Of a stretch of DNA of 64,000 bases, positions 12,450 through 24,211 are shown piece by piece. Every line of letters begins with the position of its first letter. Positions within the stretch are counted from its first letter, which is position 1. Source of the stretch: Parasponia andersonii (lineage: Eukaryota > Streptophyta > Magnoliopsida > Rosales > Cannabaceae); contig JXTB01000090.1 of the NCBI GenBank assembly GCA_002914805.1, forward strand, positions 22,449 through 86,448. Reading direction: 5' to 3'. The notes under the pieces are model-generated. The model was not told where the DNA came from. It ran no database searches and worked only from the letters and a program-made list of their open reading frames with translations. The translations under genes and the position numbers were made by a program.

Positions 12450-14060
12450 TTTTTTTTTGGGGGAAAAAAGAAAATTACATTTTAAATCATTGAGGCACTG
12501 AACTAGTCATGCAACGTCGTCGTTTCCATGCTTCGCTTTCATTTATCTTAATTTAAATCAAATTACTCCCTAGCCACCAATGTAATTACAACGAAGTCTG
12601 TGAAATTCAAGATGTTTAGGACAAAATATTATTAACTAAAGCTTGCATGTTTAGTAAATATGTTTGCTTGATTAATTAATTTTTTATTAAAAAATTATAA
12701 AACATTAAATAATTACTTAATAAAAAATATTTTTTAATGAACTTCATTTAAATGAAATGAATGAAAATAAACTAATAAACTAATTTATCTTAATAAAGTA
12801 AAAATAAAGAGAAAAAATCAAATAAATTAATAATTACAATATTTAAAAGTGTTGCATCAATCTAAATGACGTTTTTATTAAATAAGTAACTCACAAATAG
12901 CACAAAATTAGCATGAAATAAATTAGTCGATATGAAATGATAAAAATTCTCAATTCTACAAAATACTATATGCCTCTTTATCTTTTGCTGAGTGTTTTTG
13001 TTTAACTTTTCACATTTGAAATTGGGAAATTGACATGAATAAAACTAATTTAGTACAAAATAATATTTTTAGTAATCTTTTTCAAATTGATATTTTTAAT
13101 AGTGTCACAAATTATATGAAAATCCTTATATAATTTGTGATTATAAAATTATAATTTTTTTATCATTAATCAATAATTAAAAATTGTGTAACCTTCTATT
13201 GTTTAGGGTCACAAAATACTAAAATATTATTAGAAAATTTATTTTTTTTAAATAATTCTAAAAAAAAGTGTTTTAGTCAAAATCACTACTATGTATATCA
13301 ATTTCCTTTTGTAAAACTAATTTAGTATAAAATAAAAATTTTAGTATTTTTTTTCAAATTGATATTTTTAATAGTGTCACAAATTATATGGAAATCTTTA
13401 TATAATTTATGATTATAAAATTATAATTTTTTTATGATTAATCAATAATTAAAAATTGTGTAACCTTTCATCATATAGGGTCACAAAACACTAAAATATT
13501 ATAAGAAAATTTATTTTTTTAAAATAATTATAAAAAAAGAGTTTTAGTCAAAATCACTACTATGTATATCAATTTCCTTTTGAAATTTTGTCAATATGCC
13601 CTAACTTTTACAAATGTGGCATAACTTTACCCCAATTCTATAAATGTGGTGCAACCTTTCCCATTTGGTAGATATTATTAGAAAAAGAAGCCTTTCTACT
13701 TATCATATATTGACACCCACTAAATATGAATGAAAAAAATTGGATTAAAAAAATCTATATTTCTCATATTTGTATACAACTTAGAAATTGAAAGAATTTT
13801 TACAGTTGAAATGGAGAAGTTGAAAGAGAATGATGGAGAAGAAATTTAGAAAATTTCATAGTCTCGTACCCATCAAATTCCGAACCTAGCAAAACTCTTC
13901 CTTAATCTGAGTATTTCTCATGCAACAATGATTTTACTTCACAAGATAGACATATTTCTAACGTTGTATGCTCATTGGGGCAAACTGATACAATATTTGT
14001 ATAAATTATGATAAAGCAGCACCACATTTGTGCAAATTAGAGCACGTATAATAGATTACA
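12450..14060. other. intergenic repeat-rich DNA
   Basis: No gene is visible. The stretch holds a repeat at 12650-12900 that resembles 15990-16230, the tandem duplication at 13041-13581, and a repeat at 13565-14050 that resembles 17500-17835. The shared landmarks of the last pair are GGGGCAAACTGATA and GATGCCACATTT or similar. Confidence 0.55.
13041..13581. repeat. 270-bp tandem duplication
   Basis: Unit 1 (13041-13310) and unit 2 (13313-13581) both start AAAACTAATTTAGTA and end TATATCAATTTCCTTTT. By eye they are similar throughout with scattered substitutions and small indels. The period is 272 bp. Confidence 0.9.
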
Positions 14061-14066
14061 AATAAA

Positions 14067-14601
14067 GGTAATGATATTAATAGCCCACGAATTATACCTG
14101 CAAGACTATTTTGTTTTCTGAATTTTTAACTTACATAGTAATAGTCCATGAATTATATAATTATTACAACAATTTTCTTTTTGTCATAAATTATTAAATA
14201 TTTAATAGAAATAAGTCATTACAGGGTCACATGTTGGTAATTATGATCAATAATGAAATTTTGAATTTTTAACTTAGACATCAGACTACCAAGACAATGC
14301 AATTATTGCAGAAATGACAATTTTTGTTTACCAACTGTTAAATTTTTAAAAGGAATGAATCTTGTGCAAAGCGTACTATTTAGTAATTATGGCTAAAAAC
14401 GAAATTATGACTTATAGAATTAAATAATGTCTAATTATACACTTTGTTTATGAATATTTTATGTTAAAAAACTAATAGTTTGTGAGAAATGACTATTGTT
14501 ATAACAATTGCATAATTCAGGGGTCATTACTATTTAAGTTAAAAATTCAGGAACAAAATGATACGATGAGTATAAATCAGAGATTATTATTATATTTAAC
14601 C
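14067..14601. mobile_element. long-terminal-inverted-repeat element, non-autonomous
   Basis: The left arm (14067 to about 14205) matches the reverse complement of the right arm (about 14450-14601). Shared blocks include CTGAATTTTTAACTTA and AATTATRYAATTRTTA. The arms are roughly 140 bp and the element about 535 bp. It has no ORF. The form is typical of Mutator-like or foldback elements. I found no convincing target duplication. Confidence 0.6.
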
Positions 14602-14764
14602 ATTTTAAATATGATAAGGTAAACCACAACTCTCAACAAAATTCGGGGCTACAAAGTATTTTGTCAAAGTATTAACATAAACACTCGCTTTTAGTAAAAT
14701 TTTAAAAGGAGGAGGGGGGACAAACTTTTGACCATTAAGTTTTGTAAAATATTAACTTTTATCG

Positions 14765-15257
14765 GCTCATTTAGTGCGTATGATTGGATTAGATTGGACT
14801 GGATTAATAATTAGAATGAATTATTTAGTATTGTATTGTGTTTGGTGTAACAAAGGACTAGGGCATAAATATATAATAAAAATTTGATATAGTTTTCATA
14901 ATATTTTTTTTATGAAATAAGAAGATAAATATTTCATAAATTGGAGAGAGAAAATTAAATAAATTTTATTTATTTTTAATAATTATTAAATGTTTTATTT
15001 TTTAAAAAGGGATATGCATTTTGTAAGAAAAGACACAAGATAAAAAAAATATTTTATCCAAAAAAAATTGCAAAAAAAAGTCACGTCTTTGTTGGGACTA
15101 AATAAACTCAAGTTCTAGATGAGACTATTTAGTCTCATAGTAGAGGCATTATTTTGGAGACTTAGACTCTTTTGTCCAATCTACCAGAAGGCCTAAACAC
15201 AGGATTAAACAAAAGAATCCAGTCATTTCATATAATCTAATCTCCCAACAAGGCCTA
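14765..15257. mobile_element. MITE candidate with short inverted ends
   Basis: The left end (GATTAGATTGGACTGGATT) resembles the reverse complement of the right end (GATTAGATT then GACTGGATT), whose outer terminus reads GGCCTTGTTGGGA. That resembles PIF/Harbinger or hAT MITE termini. It is diverged and carries no ORF. Confidence 0.35.
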
Positions 15258-18000
15258 TAGGAATTAAAAAATACAGTATTTTCATGGTAAGAACTTTTTT
15301 TTAATTAATTCTATTATTATTATGTGAATTATTTGAATAGTGACTATAAATTCTATTTTGGTCCCATAATTTTAGTTGTTCCTAACTCGGTCTTAAATTA
15401 TAGTTTTGTCTTACTTTGTTACATAAACCTTAAGTGTCATGTTCTATTAGCCTAAATTATGTTTTTTAAATAACACAAAAACATAATTCATAAATAATAC
15501 TTGAGATATTTTAAAATTTAAAGATCAAAATGGAATTTAATATGTCTCTTAAGGACTAATATAAAATGAGACACAGATACACTTGCATCTTAAGCCACTA
15601 TTCAAATTAATATTTCCTTTTAAAAGATCAAAAGATTTATGTTTATGCATAATATTTAGGTATAATTATTTGCAAAGTCCTAGTTGAAAATAGAAAAATT
15701 ATAGAATAATCTTATAAAATAATAAAATGTGGTTCTAGCTACTAGACAGAATTACTGGCGGCGTCCTGTGTAAGAGGTGTGAGATTATTTTAGATTATGG
15801 GTTAAAACTATAGTTATGATATATTTTAGGAAACATCAATGTCATATATATACATACGTATATTTTTTTTCAATTTTAGTATTCTTTTAGGATTTTTTTG
15901 GGGGAAGGGGGAGGGCATATGTGTGTATTGATAGAAGGGTTGGCAATCGAAATACGATATAATATCACGAATCACAATCGAAGTATTTAATTAACACATT
16001 TGACATGAAATTGACTTAATTAACATGATTAATAAATTTTTTTACCAAAATATATCAAAAAATATAAAATAATTATTTTATTAAAAATGTTTTAAATGAA
16101 TTTTTTGTAAATAAATGAAGTAAAATTAAACCATAAAAAACAAGTAAACTAGCAATTACATTATTTGGAAGTGTTGTCAAATATGAATGTGAATGTTGTT
16201 TTCAGTAAACAGGTAATATACAGGTCAATTTGAAATACACATAATATAAATGGGTTAAGTCGACAAAAATGGCACTAATTGCCAACTCATATTCTTATTT
16301 TGCCTCATACGATGTGAATCGTAGTTTGCCCACAAGCTTTCAATTGTTTGAAAAATGCCATTTATTGTTAGATTTACTAATTGGGATTGTTATTTTGACA
16401 CTTTTATCCTTCTAGATAGTAAAGTGGTTAAAGTTACCTAATTTAGGGGGAAAAACAAAAAAAAAAAAAAAACAATCCTACATAATACAGTTAATTCAAA
16501 AATCACACACAAAAAAAAAAATTACATCTCAAAATTTATTTATTTTTTTATAATAAAATTTGTATTTTATTCTACAAATAAGGAGTACAATTACAAAATT
16601 GATACAAAGATTAAATTATAGTAATCCATAAAGTACTAATAATAATAATGACTATAAGGACATCAAGAATAAATAGTCAAACTCATTTTGTCCTACTAGT
16701 GACCGAGGAGAAAAAATATATGCACAAGATATTGAAGTCGCACATGCAAATCCACAAACTAAAGAGACAACCAAATCATCATGAGAAATACCACCTCTTT
16801 GTCTCTTTTGAATCTACCTCTACCACTCAAGTTGACTTTTTGGACTTCACAGGAACACCCCATTTTTAGTACAATTTAAAAAAAAAAAAAAAAAAAAGTT
16901 ATACACATTTGGTATGAGAGGAAGGGGGGAGAGTATGAAGTAAGGGCGGGGGCACAATGAGCATTTTTCCAGGTTTGAATTTGTGTGTTCGGATTTGTGG
17001 AAAGGGGAAAACTGAAACCGAACCAAATAACATTCATTTATTTCGTTTTAGATATTGAGCTATTGAGATTTTAGGACGAAAATGAATCATAAAAATGAGA
17101 TATTATAATTTCTTTGCGGAGTTATTTTAATCCAACCATTAAATATGAGTTTTGGATTTATTTTAGACTAAATGATAACCCAAATGTACAAGAAAAAACT
17201 TCGATTTTCTTTAGGTTCAGGTTGAACCTATCCCAAAAATGACTAATCGAGTTAAAAAAAAAAAAAAAAGTTTACTTTTGGTTGGATTTAATCCGAAGTG
17301 GTCATATTATGAATTTTCATATTGGTGGAGTTGGTTCCGGATGGTATGTTAGTTGGAGTTTTTATGGATTTTGTACACTTCTAGTTAGAAGGATTGAGAG
17401 GTTAGGAAGGAATGAGCATGTGAGTAGTAGAAAGGAGAGTAACAATCTCGTCTATTTGGTATATGATAGTAGAATAGGAATATAAATCTTTTTTAAATAG
17501 GACAAAATACCTTATAGTTCCTTGACTTTTGTTAAGAGTTGTCGTTTCCGTTACATTGGAAATTTTCCCTAAATGCCCTTTTTTTTAAATTAAATATAGT
17601 GTCATTTTACTCCAATTTTTGTAAATATTGTGCCACTTGTTCCTAATTTGTAGATAGCATTAAACACAAAAGTTTTTCATATTTTCTCATATTTGCTTAA
17701 GCACCAAAACTTGAGAAAATTTTCATCTTTTCACCCTCACAACATATATAAATTTCTAATATTGGGCGTTAACTGGGGCAAACTGATATAACATTTTATA
17801 AAATTTCAAAAGTAAAATGATGCCACATTTATAAAAAAAAAAAAAATAGGATGTTTAGGTGAAATTTCAAATGAAAAAAAAAATAATAATAATAATAATA
17901 AAAGAACAACTTTACACAGATGTGGGGGACCATATCTGTATTTCTTTGTTTGTTACTAGGTTTGTGTGTCTTTCTAATACCCAATAAAGTGAATCTCAAG
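15258..18000. other. intergenic DNA upstream of the GRAS gene
   Basis: No gene is visible. The stretch contains dispersed repeats (15945-16250 and 17500-17835), several A-rich runs, and small open frames at 16648-16869 and 17282-17485 with no recognisable family. A promoter for the GRAS gene presumably lies near 17.9-18.1 kb, but I cannot place a TATA box. Confidence 0.45.
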
Positions 18001-18059
18001 TGGGAGTTCATTTAGGTACAAAAAGAGGGGCAAGTGAGGTTTACTACCCAAAGCGGACG

Positions 18060-18437
18060 TCTTTTTTTTTTTTTTTTTTCCCTCTTCAACAGCCTGACAC
18101 TCTCTCTCTCTCTCTCTTCTCTGACTTCTTTCTCCTTATTTCATATGTGCTCTTTGGCTGTGGCCCTAGTTTGTGTCTGTGACTGATAATCTCTTGGGTG
18201 TTAGATTTAGTCGACTTGATCATCCCTGGTATGTTTTTTTTTTTTTTTTTTTTTCTCTCTTTGTAAATCTTTTTAATTTCTGAAATATTTTTGTTTTTTG
18301 TTTTGTTTTGTTTACTTTTTACTAGATTTATGGTATTTCTTCTTTGATATTTATGGGATTATACTCTGATATAGCTAAAGTTAAATATATCAAAACAATG
18401 TGATGTTATAATGGTACACTATAGTGCCTGGAAGTAG

Positions 18438-18468
<31 letters not shown>

Positions 18469-19765
18469 TGTAAGTTTCTTTATAAGTTGATTATGTGTAG
18501 TAGCTTTTGAAATTGGTATTCTCTTTAGTATACGTTGCTATAAAAGTTCCTTCTTTTTCATTTTGCTCTTGACCTTTTTTTTTTTTTTTTTTTTTTTTTT
18601 TGAGTCCCTGAAAACCCATTTACAGTGTAAGTGTGTAACCATAACTCTCACTAGACAAGGGTCGATCATAGCAAAAAAAAAAAAAAAAAAAAAAAGACTC
18701 CGATTGTTTCTTTTGGACTTTGGGTGTCTTTGTTTTAATTCTTCTATCTGTTATATGGCTTGAGATAAGGGGAAAAGAATGGAAATTGTGTATCTATTTA
18801 TAATTCCAAATTTTCAAAAACAGGTCTCTGTTTGGTGGCATTATTTTTGTTTTTATTTTTGAAGCGATGGTGGAATTGATTCTACTCTGTGCAAGATAAA
18901 CCATAGTTTCTACGAGCTAAATACGTCTACAATATTTATATGCTTTTATCTTAAGATTGTTTATCATTGTTGGCAAACCGCAAAAACAACTAATTCTAGT
19001 CTTTATGGTTTGACCTCATCGTTATTTGATCAATCGGTTTTTGTTGCTATTGATTCGTGGTATTCCTCTTAGACAAAGTTTTTATGTGGTTAATTCTATT
19101 AGTACTCTTTGACGAACAATTTGTATCTGTGAAATTTATTGTATCATATAAACCTCTGTAAATCTGGTCATTATAGCCATGTTATTGTTGTGATTTTTAG
19201 TTGTCTTCTCAGGTGTCTGCTCTTGCTGATTGCATTTTGAGAAAACGTGGAGTATGATGTCCATAGACTTTCAACAAATTCTTTCTCTCTTGAGGTGATA
19301 ATCATTTTAGAATGGCATTCTCTCATTTTCAAGCTATTTGGCGGGATGGATGTATGATAATGTAAAGTTTAGATATTTTTTTGGAGTTTGGGGCATGTTT
19401 GTATAGGGTTGGTGCAAGCTTTGCTTAGATCTTTAGATCAAACTAAACCAATTCAAACATGACAAGTAAATATGGCTTTGGGGCAAGGAACGTGACAATT
19501 TTGTTGTTGTAGTGTTAAAACCGTTCTACAAACAATTTTATTTCGGCTGCTTCTTATTAAAGTGTCGGGCAATGATCAATGGATGTAGGGAATTTTGTTC
19601 AAATATGGACCGTTATTTTTATTGTGAACATAATGAGATTTGTTCTGAAGAGATGTGTCTTAACAATGCATCATTCTCATTTTAATGTACTTCTGTTTAA
19701 AAAATTTTGATTGCAATCCAGCAACCGAAGGTTGTTATTTCCAGTTTGGACGTCTTCTTCTTCTT

Positions 19766-19846
<81 letters not shown>

Positions 19847-20047
19847 AATGGGTTTACCTGACCATGTGAGTTTAACCAGTAATGTTATTACTTTTTTTCT
19901 CCATAGTAAAAAGGTATGATTATCCTAACTAATGTGTGTTCAAAATTTAGGAAATTTAATTTTCCTTCTATAAAAAAGATGTAAATGGCATATCTTTGAC
20001 ACACTTTTTATGCTATATATTGTGCTAAATTTAGGTGGTTGTGAGGA
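18060..20047 (+). other. 5' leader and leader intron of the GRAS gene
   Basis: A pyrimidine-rich leader with a (CT)n run near 18102-18119 ends at a donor (CCCTG|GTATG, exon end 18228). A plausible acceptor is TTTAG at 20034, 13 nt before the ATG. The intron would be about 1.8 kb and contains a 75-nt poly-T run. A short upstream ORF (13 codons, ATG near 18146) lies in the leader exon. Exon borders are inferred from splice consensus only. Confidence 0.5.
19768..19842. repeat. 75-nt poly(T) tract
   Basis: An unbroken run of T inside the leader intron of the GRAS gene. The length is probably polymorphic or affected by sequencing. Confidence 0.9.
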
Positions 20048-22150
20048 ATGGAAACTCCAAGTAATGGAAACTTGCTTTCGAGTGTGAGCCATGGGGTTAA
20101 TTCCCCAGAAGATTGTGACTTTTCGGATACAGTATTGAAGTACATAAGCCAGATGCTCATGGAAGAAGAGGACATGGAGGACAAGACTTGTTTGGTTCAA
20201 GAGTCATCAGATCTTCAAGCTGCTGAAAAGTCGTTCTACGAAGTTCTTGGGGAAAAGTATCCCCCTTCCCCTGAACAAAGCCATAGACATGTTTTTCAAA
20301 ATGGTGAAAGTCCAGATGAAAATTTCACTACAAATTCCAACAATTATATAAATAGTAGTGTCTACAGTAGTGAGTATTTGGTTGATCATACCTTGTATCA
20401 TCCAAATATGGGTGATTATACCTCTCAATTACATTTTCTTCCTGGCTATGGAGTTTCTCAATCGTCTTATAGCTCTTCACATAGTGCAATTAGCAGCTTG
20501 GATGGATTGTTGGATTCTCCCAGCAGTATAGTTCAAGTGCCTGATTTGAGTAGTGAGAGTCGATCAGTATGGCAGTTTAGGAAGGGGGTGGAGGAGGCTA
20601 GTAGGTTTCTTCCCACTAGAAATGAAATGGTTGTCAATCTAGAGGCAAACGGATATTTAGCTCAAGATCCTCTGAGGGTTGGGACGAATGAGGTTTCTGT
20701 GAAGTCAGAGAAAAAGGATGATGGGGAGTGTTCTCCTGGAAGCTCTAGGGGGAGGAAGAACCCTTACAGGGAGGATAAAAATTTGGAAGAAGAGAGGAGC
20801 AGCAAGCAAGCAGCAGTTTACATTGAATCCACGCTACGGTCGAAGCTGTTTGATCTTGTACTGCTTTCTAGTCTTGGGGATGGAAAGGCTCATTTGACAT
20901 CATTCCGTGAAAGCTTGAGGAGCGAACTTACTAAAAGTATGCTGCAAAATGGCCAATTAAAAGGATCGAAAGGAGGGAAAGGCAGTCGTGGTAAGAAAGT
21001 TGGTAGAAAGAAGGAGGTGGTGGATTTGAGAACTCTCTTGATTCAGTGTGCCCAAGCAGTTGCAGCTGATGACCACAGGAGCGCAAATGAACTGCTAAAG
21101 CAGGTTAGACAACATTCTTCTCCTTTTGGCGATGGAACTCAGAGATTAGCTAGTTGTTTTGCTGATGGCCTTGAGGCACGCTTGGCTTGTACAGGTAGCC
21201 AGATTTACAAAGGCCTCGTTAGTAAAAGGACATCTGCTGCCCATGTTTTAAAAGCTTACCGGCTATACCTTGCGGCCTGCCCATTTAGGAAGATGTCTAA
21301 TTTTGCATCAAACAAGACAATAATGAATGTGACAACCAAAGCAACAAGGGTTCATGTCATAGATTTTGGTATCCTTTATGGCTTTCAGTGGCCCACCCTT
21401 ATTCAACGTCTCTCAATGAGAGATGGTGGACCCCCAAAGCTTCGGATTACTGGGATCGAATTTCCGCAACCTGGCTTTAGGCCAGCTGAGCGAGTTGAGG
21501 AAACTGGACGTCGCTTAAAAGCTTATGCTAAGAGTTTCAATGTTCCGTTCGAGTATAATGCAATTGCAAAGAAGTGGGAAACTATTACGCTTGAGGATCT
21601 AAATATAGACAGCGATGAGGTCCTTATTGTTAACTGTCTGTATAGGGGCAAGAACCTGCTTGATGAAAGTGTGACAGTGGAGAGTGCAAGAAATGTGGTT
21701 CTGGCTTTGATAAGGAAAATTAATCCAGATATCTTTATCCATGGGATTGTCAATGGATCCTACAATGCGCCTTTCTTTGTTACCCGGTTCCGAGAAGCAT
21801 TGTTTCACTTTTCTGCGTTATTCGATATGCTTGAAATGATTGTGCCTCGTGGGGAACCTGAGCGCATGCTGATTGAGAAAGAGATCTTTGGCAGGGAGGC
21901 TTTAAATGTCATAGCTTGTGAGGGCTGGGAAAGAGTGGAAAGGCCTGAATCATACAAACAATGGCAAATCCGGATCATGAGGTCTGGCTTTGTGCAAGAA
22001 CCTATAGACCGGTCTATCATGAGGAAGGCAACTGAGAAAGTAAGGTCCACTTATCACAGTGACTTTATTATTGATGAAGATAGCGGGTGGTTGTTGCAGG
22101 GATGGAAAGGACGAATCATCTTCGCCATTTCATCCTGGAAACCTGCCTAA
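20048..22150 (+). CDS. SCL14/SCL33-like: GRAS-domain transcription regulator, scarecrow-like (LISCL / SCL14-SCL33 type)
   Basis: A single-exon 700-residue protein. The N-terminal half is acidic and has the LISCL signatures DFSDTVLKYISQMLMEEED (24-42) and LQAAEKSFYEVLGEKYP (56-72), which are transactivation motifs in this subfamily. A basic Lys/Gly/Arg stretch (305-322) precedes the GRAS domain at about 324-699. Its landmarks are LRTLLIQCAQAVAADD (LHR1), VHVIDFGILYGFQWP (435-449, the VHIID motif), the PFYRE region around 575-597, GWERVERPESYKQWQ (the RVER region) and a C-terminal SAW motif ending WKGRIIFAISSWKPA. In the family, SCL14 works with TGA factors on detoxification genes, while other members act in stress or meristem responses. 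This protein could be any of these. The length fits complete members (about 690-770). The start has a good context (GAGGAATGG). Confidence 0.95.
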   Translation: METPSNGNLLSSVSHGVNSPEDCDFSDTVLKYISQMLMEEEDMEDKTCLVQESSDLQAAEKSFYEVLGEKYPPSPEQSHRHVFQNGESPDENFTTNSNNYINSSVYSSEYLVDHTLYHPNMGDYTSQLHFLPGYGVSQSSYSSSHSAISSLDGLLDSPSSIVQVPDLSSESRSVWQFRKGVEEASRFLPTRNEMVVNLEANGYLAQDPLRVGTNEVSVKSEKKDDGECSPGSSRGRKNPYREDKNLEEERSSKQAAVYIESTLRSKLFDLVLLSSLGDGKAHLTSFRESLRSELTKSMLQNGQLKGSKGGKGSRGKKVGRKKEVVDLRTLLIQCAQAVAADDHRSANELLKQVRQHSSPFGDGTQRLASCFADGLEARLACTGSQIYKGLVSKRTSAAHVLKAYRLYLAACPFRKMSNFASNKTIMNVTTKATRVHVIDFGILYGFQWPTLIQRLSMRDGGPPKLRITGIEFPQPGFRPAERVEETGRRLKAYAKSFNVPFEYNAIAKKWETITLEDLNIDSDEVLIVNCLYRGKNLLDESVTVESARNVVLALIRKINPDIFIHGIVNGSYNAPFFVTRFREALFHFSALFDMLEMIVPRGEPERMLIEKEIFGREALNVIACEGWERVERPESYKQWQIRIMRSGFVQEPIDRSIMRKATEKVRSTYHSDFIIDEDSGWLLQGWKGRIIFAISSWKPA

Positions 22151-22560
22151 CAATTTTGGAAGGCACGGTTAGGCTCTGGGTCTGATTGTCAGGTTCAGCA
22201 TTCAAAAGGGTAATTGAGGAACAAGGTACGTATTGATTGTAAGATATGTTCTTCTCTTGTCCTTCATATTCCTCATTTGATAATCCACTATTTGTATCCT
22301 GGCAGGTTATGTGAAAGTGGCCTCTAATGGATTCCAGTTGCCTTCTCATGATGCTGAGATAAGGCCACTGAGAAGGTTGCTTAGCCCTCTTGGAGAAGTA
22401 GAACACCAACATAATCATGTAATATTTTATTTCACATGATAGTATTCTTACTAAGCTTCTTCTATCTTATGATCTAAATTCAAATAGGGATGTAGTAAGG
22501 AAATGTATTATAAGTAGACCAATCCACTTTTCAGTTCAATAAAGCAGAGAAGATAATTAT
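22151..22560 (+). other. 3' UTR of the GRAS gene
   Basis: Sequence of moderate GC runs on from the stop codon. An AATAAA signal lies at about 22539-22544 (TTCAATAAAGCAG), so cleavage near 22560 is likely. Confidence 0.5.
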
Positions 22561-23439
22561 GCAGCTTAGTCTTGACTTTTTGAGCCTTTCATTACATTAG
22601 CTACTGCTTGTGTTTCTTCCTGCCTTATTTGTTTATGCAGCTTCTTTCACATGCTTCATAAACGCATAGTAATTTTTCCCATCGATTGAAGGCATTTCAA
22701 TCTGTTTCTGTTTACAAAGTCTTTTTAGTGTAAGACATGTAATAGATTAATAATAACATCTGGTCTTGTTGGTAGGGATGTTCTTTCTTATTCATTTTCT
22801 ATTTTGAGAGAGTGATGCAAAAGATTTCAAGTAGAATTCATCCTCGGTAGATCTTTTCATTGAAAATGGCAGAACGTTTGGTACTCATAGTCACATGTTC
22901 TCACCCTCTGGCATCATCTTATCTATTAACTTGGTACTTTTGAAACCTCCTGATATGAATTTTCTGCAATGTGGAGTAATGTAATGGTGCATAAGATTCT
23001 AGAGACATCTAAAGTTGGATTGAATTTGCAATGTGTATTTGATCGTAGTCGACCAAAGTAGACCATATATTGCAGTGATTAATACCTAAAGGAAATAGCC
23101 TTAGCAAGTCATTTGAAGTTTGAGTGAAGGTGCTTTTTTTCGTTCGTTGGGACCAACCATTATATCGTCTTCCCAACTTGGTGTTTAGGTAGTTTGTATA
23201 AGGATAAAATAATACCACACACACTACACATTCAGCTTAATAATAATAATAATAACAATACTCCACTGCACTACACATACCAATGTGTCTACCAATCAAA
23301 TCTGATGAGAGTGACATGGTCATTAACCTGTCTACCAATCAAATATCATCTATGTGCATGTTTGTTTTATCAGTTATGTCACCAATTTAATAGTAATAAA
23401 AACTTATAAAACTTTGGAGACGTTGAGTAATAACAATTT

Positions 23440-23700
23440 ATAAAAGTGTGAATGGTAAAAAAAATTACTTTGATTTTTGAGTATTTTGTAATTTAAATTT
23501 GAAATTTAGATTCCTGCAAAATAATACTGTAAGAATAAAAATTTTTGAAAATTGATATGTTTGATTGATTTTTTGAATAATTTTATTAAGTAAAATATAA
23601 TAATACTATCGGGAGAATAATAAAGACTAAATTAGTTTTAATAAACAATATTATTATCTTTTTGTTATTAAAAATGGTCAAAAAAAAATTAATGCATGTA
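23440..23700. repeat. foldback MITE-like element, copy 2
   Basis: It shares its interior with 5085-5250: TTGAAAATTGATATGTTTGA, a GAGAATAATA block, and AAAAATGGT followed by A-rich sequence. Its left end (GAGTATTTTGTAATTTAAAT) matches the reverse complement of the right end of copy 1. Same family, diverged. Confidence 0.55.
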
Positions 23701-23969
23701 TCGAGTCTATATCTCAAGTTATTTTATTACAATTTACTCATTTATAAATTTTTGATAGGCAATTCTCGCATATTTACATCTTTCACCTATTTTTCATATT
23801 TTTAATATCACTTTTTACAACGTGAGACGATTTGTTACTATATAATATAATTAATAGATATCATCAAACTTATTTTGGAAAAAATTTTAATTATAGGGAC
23901 AATATTTATATATGTCATGTGTATTAAAAATGTGATAAATCAGGATGGATCTCTAGTACTATCTTTCTC

Positions 23970-24211
23970 TTTTCGTTGACATTTGTGTCCTGATTTGTTT
24001 CGTATCCGGTTTTTGGCATGTTCGAACTTGGGTCTTCAGATGGGTTGATCGGATTCGCTGAGGCACCAGAATGACACCAAATGTGCTATGTCTAGCAACC
24101 AGTTAATAGTCTTCCTTGTTGACAGTCGCCATTAGGCAGGCCTATGGCCTTGGATTTACCTCAAAGAACTCCATGCAGCTGAAAAAACCAAAAAAAAAAA
24201 AAAAAAAAAAA
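23970..24211 (+). mobile_element. possible retroposed segment with poly(A) tail
   Basis: A block less AT-rich than its surroundings runs into about 24 A residues at 24188-24211, followed by AAT repeats. It contains a box-B-like GTTCGAACTTG. I see no clear box A or target duplication, so SINE identity is only a guess. Confidence 0.25.

Noticed and set aside
20207-22418. Minus-strand open frames under the GRAS gene
   Set aside because: Antisense shadows of a long conserved coding region. No family resemblance.
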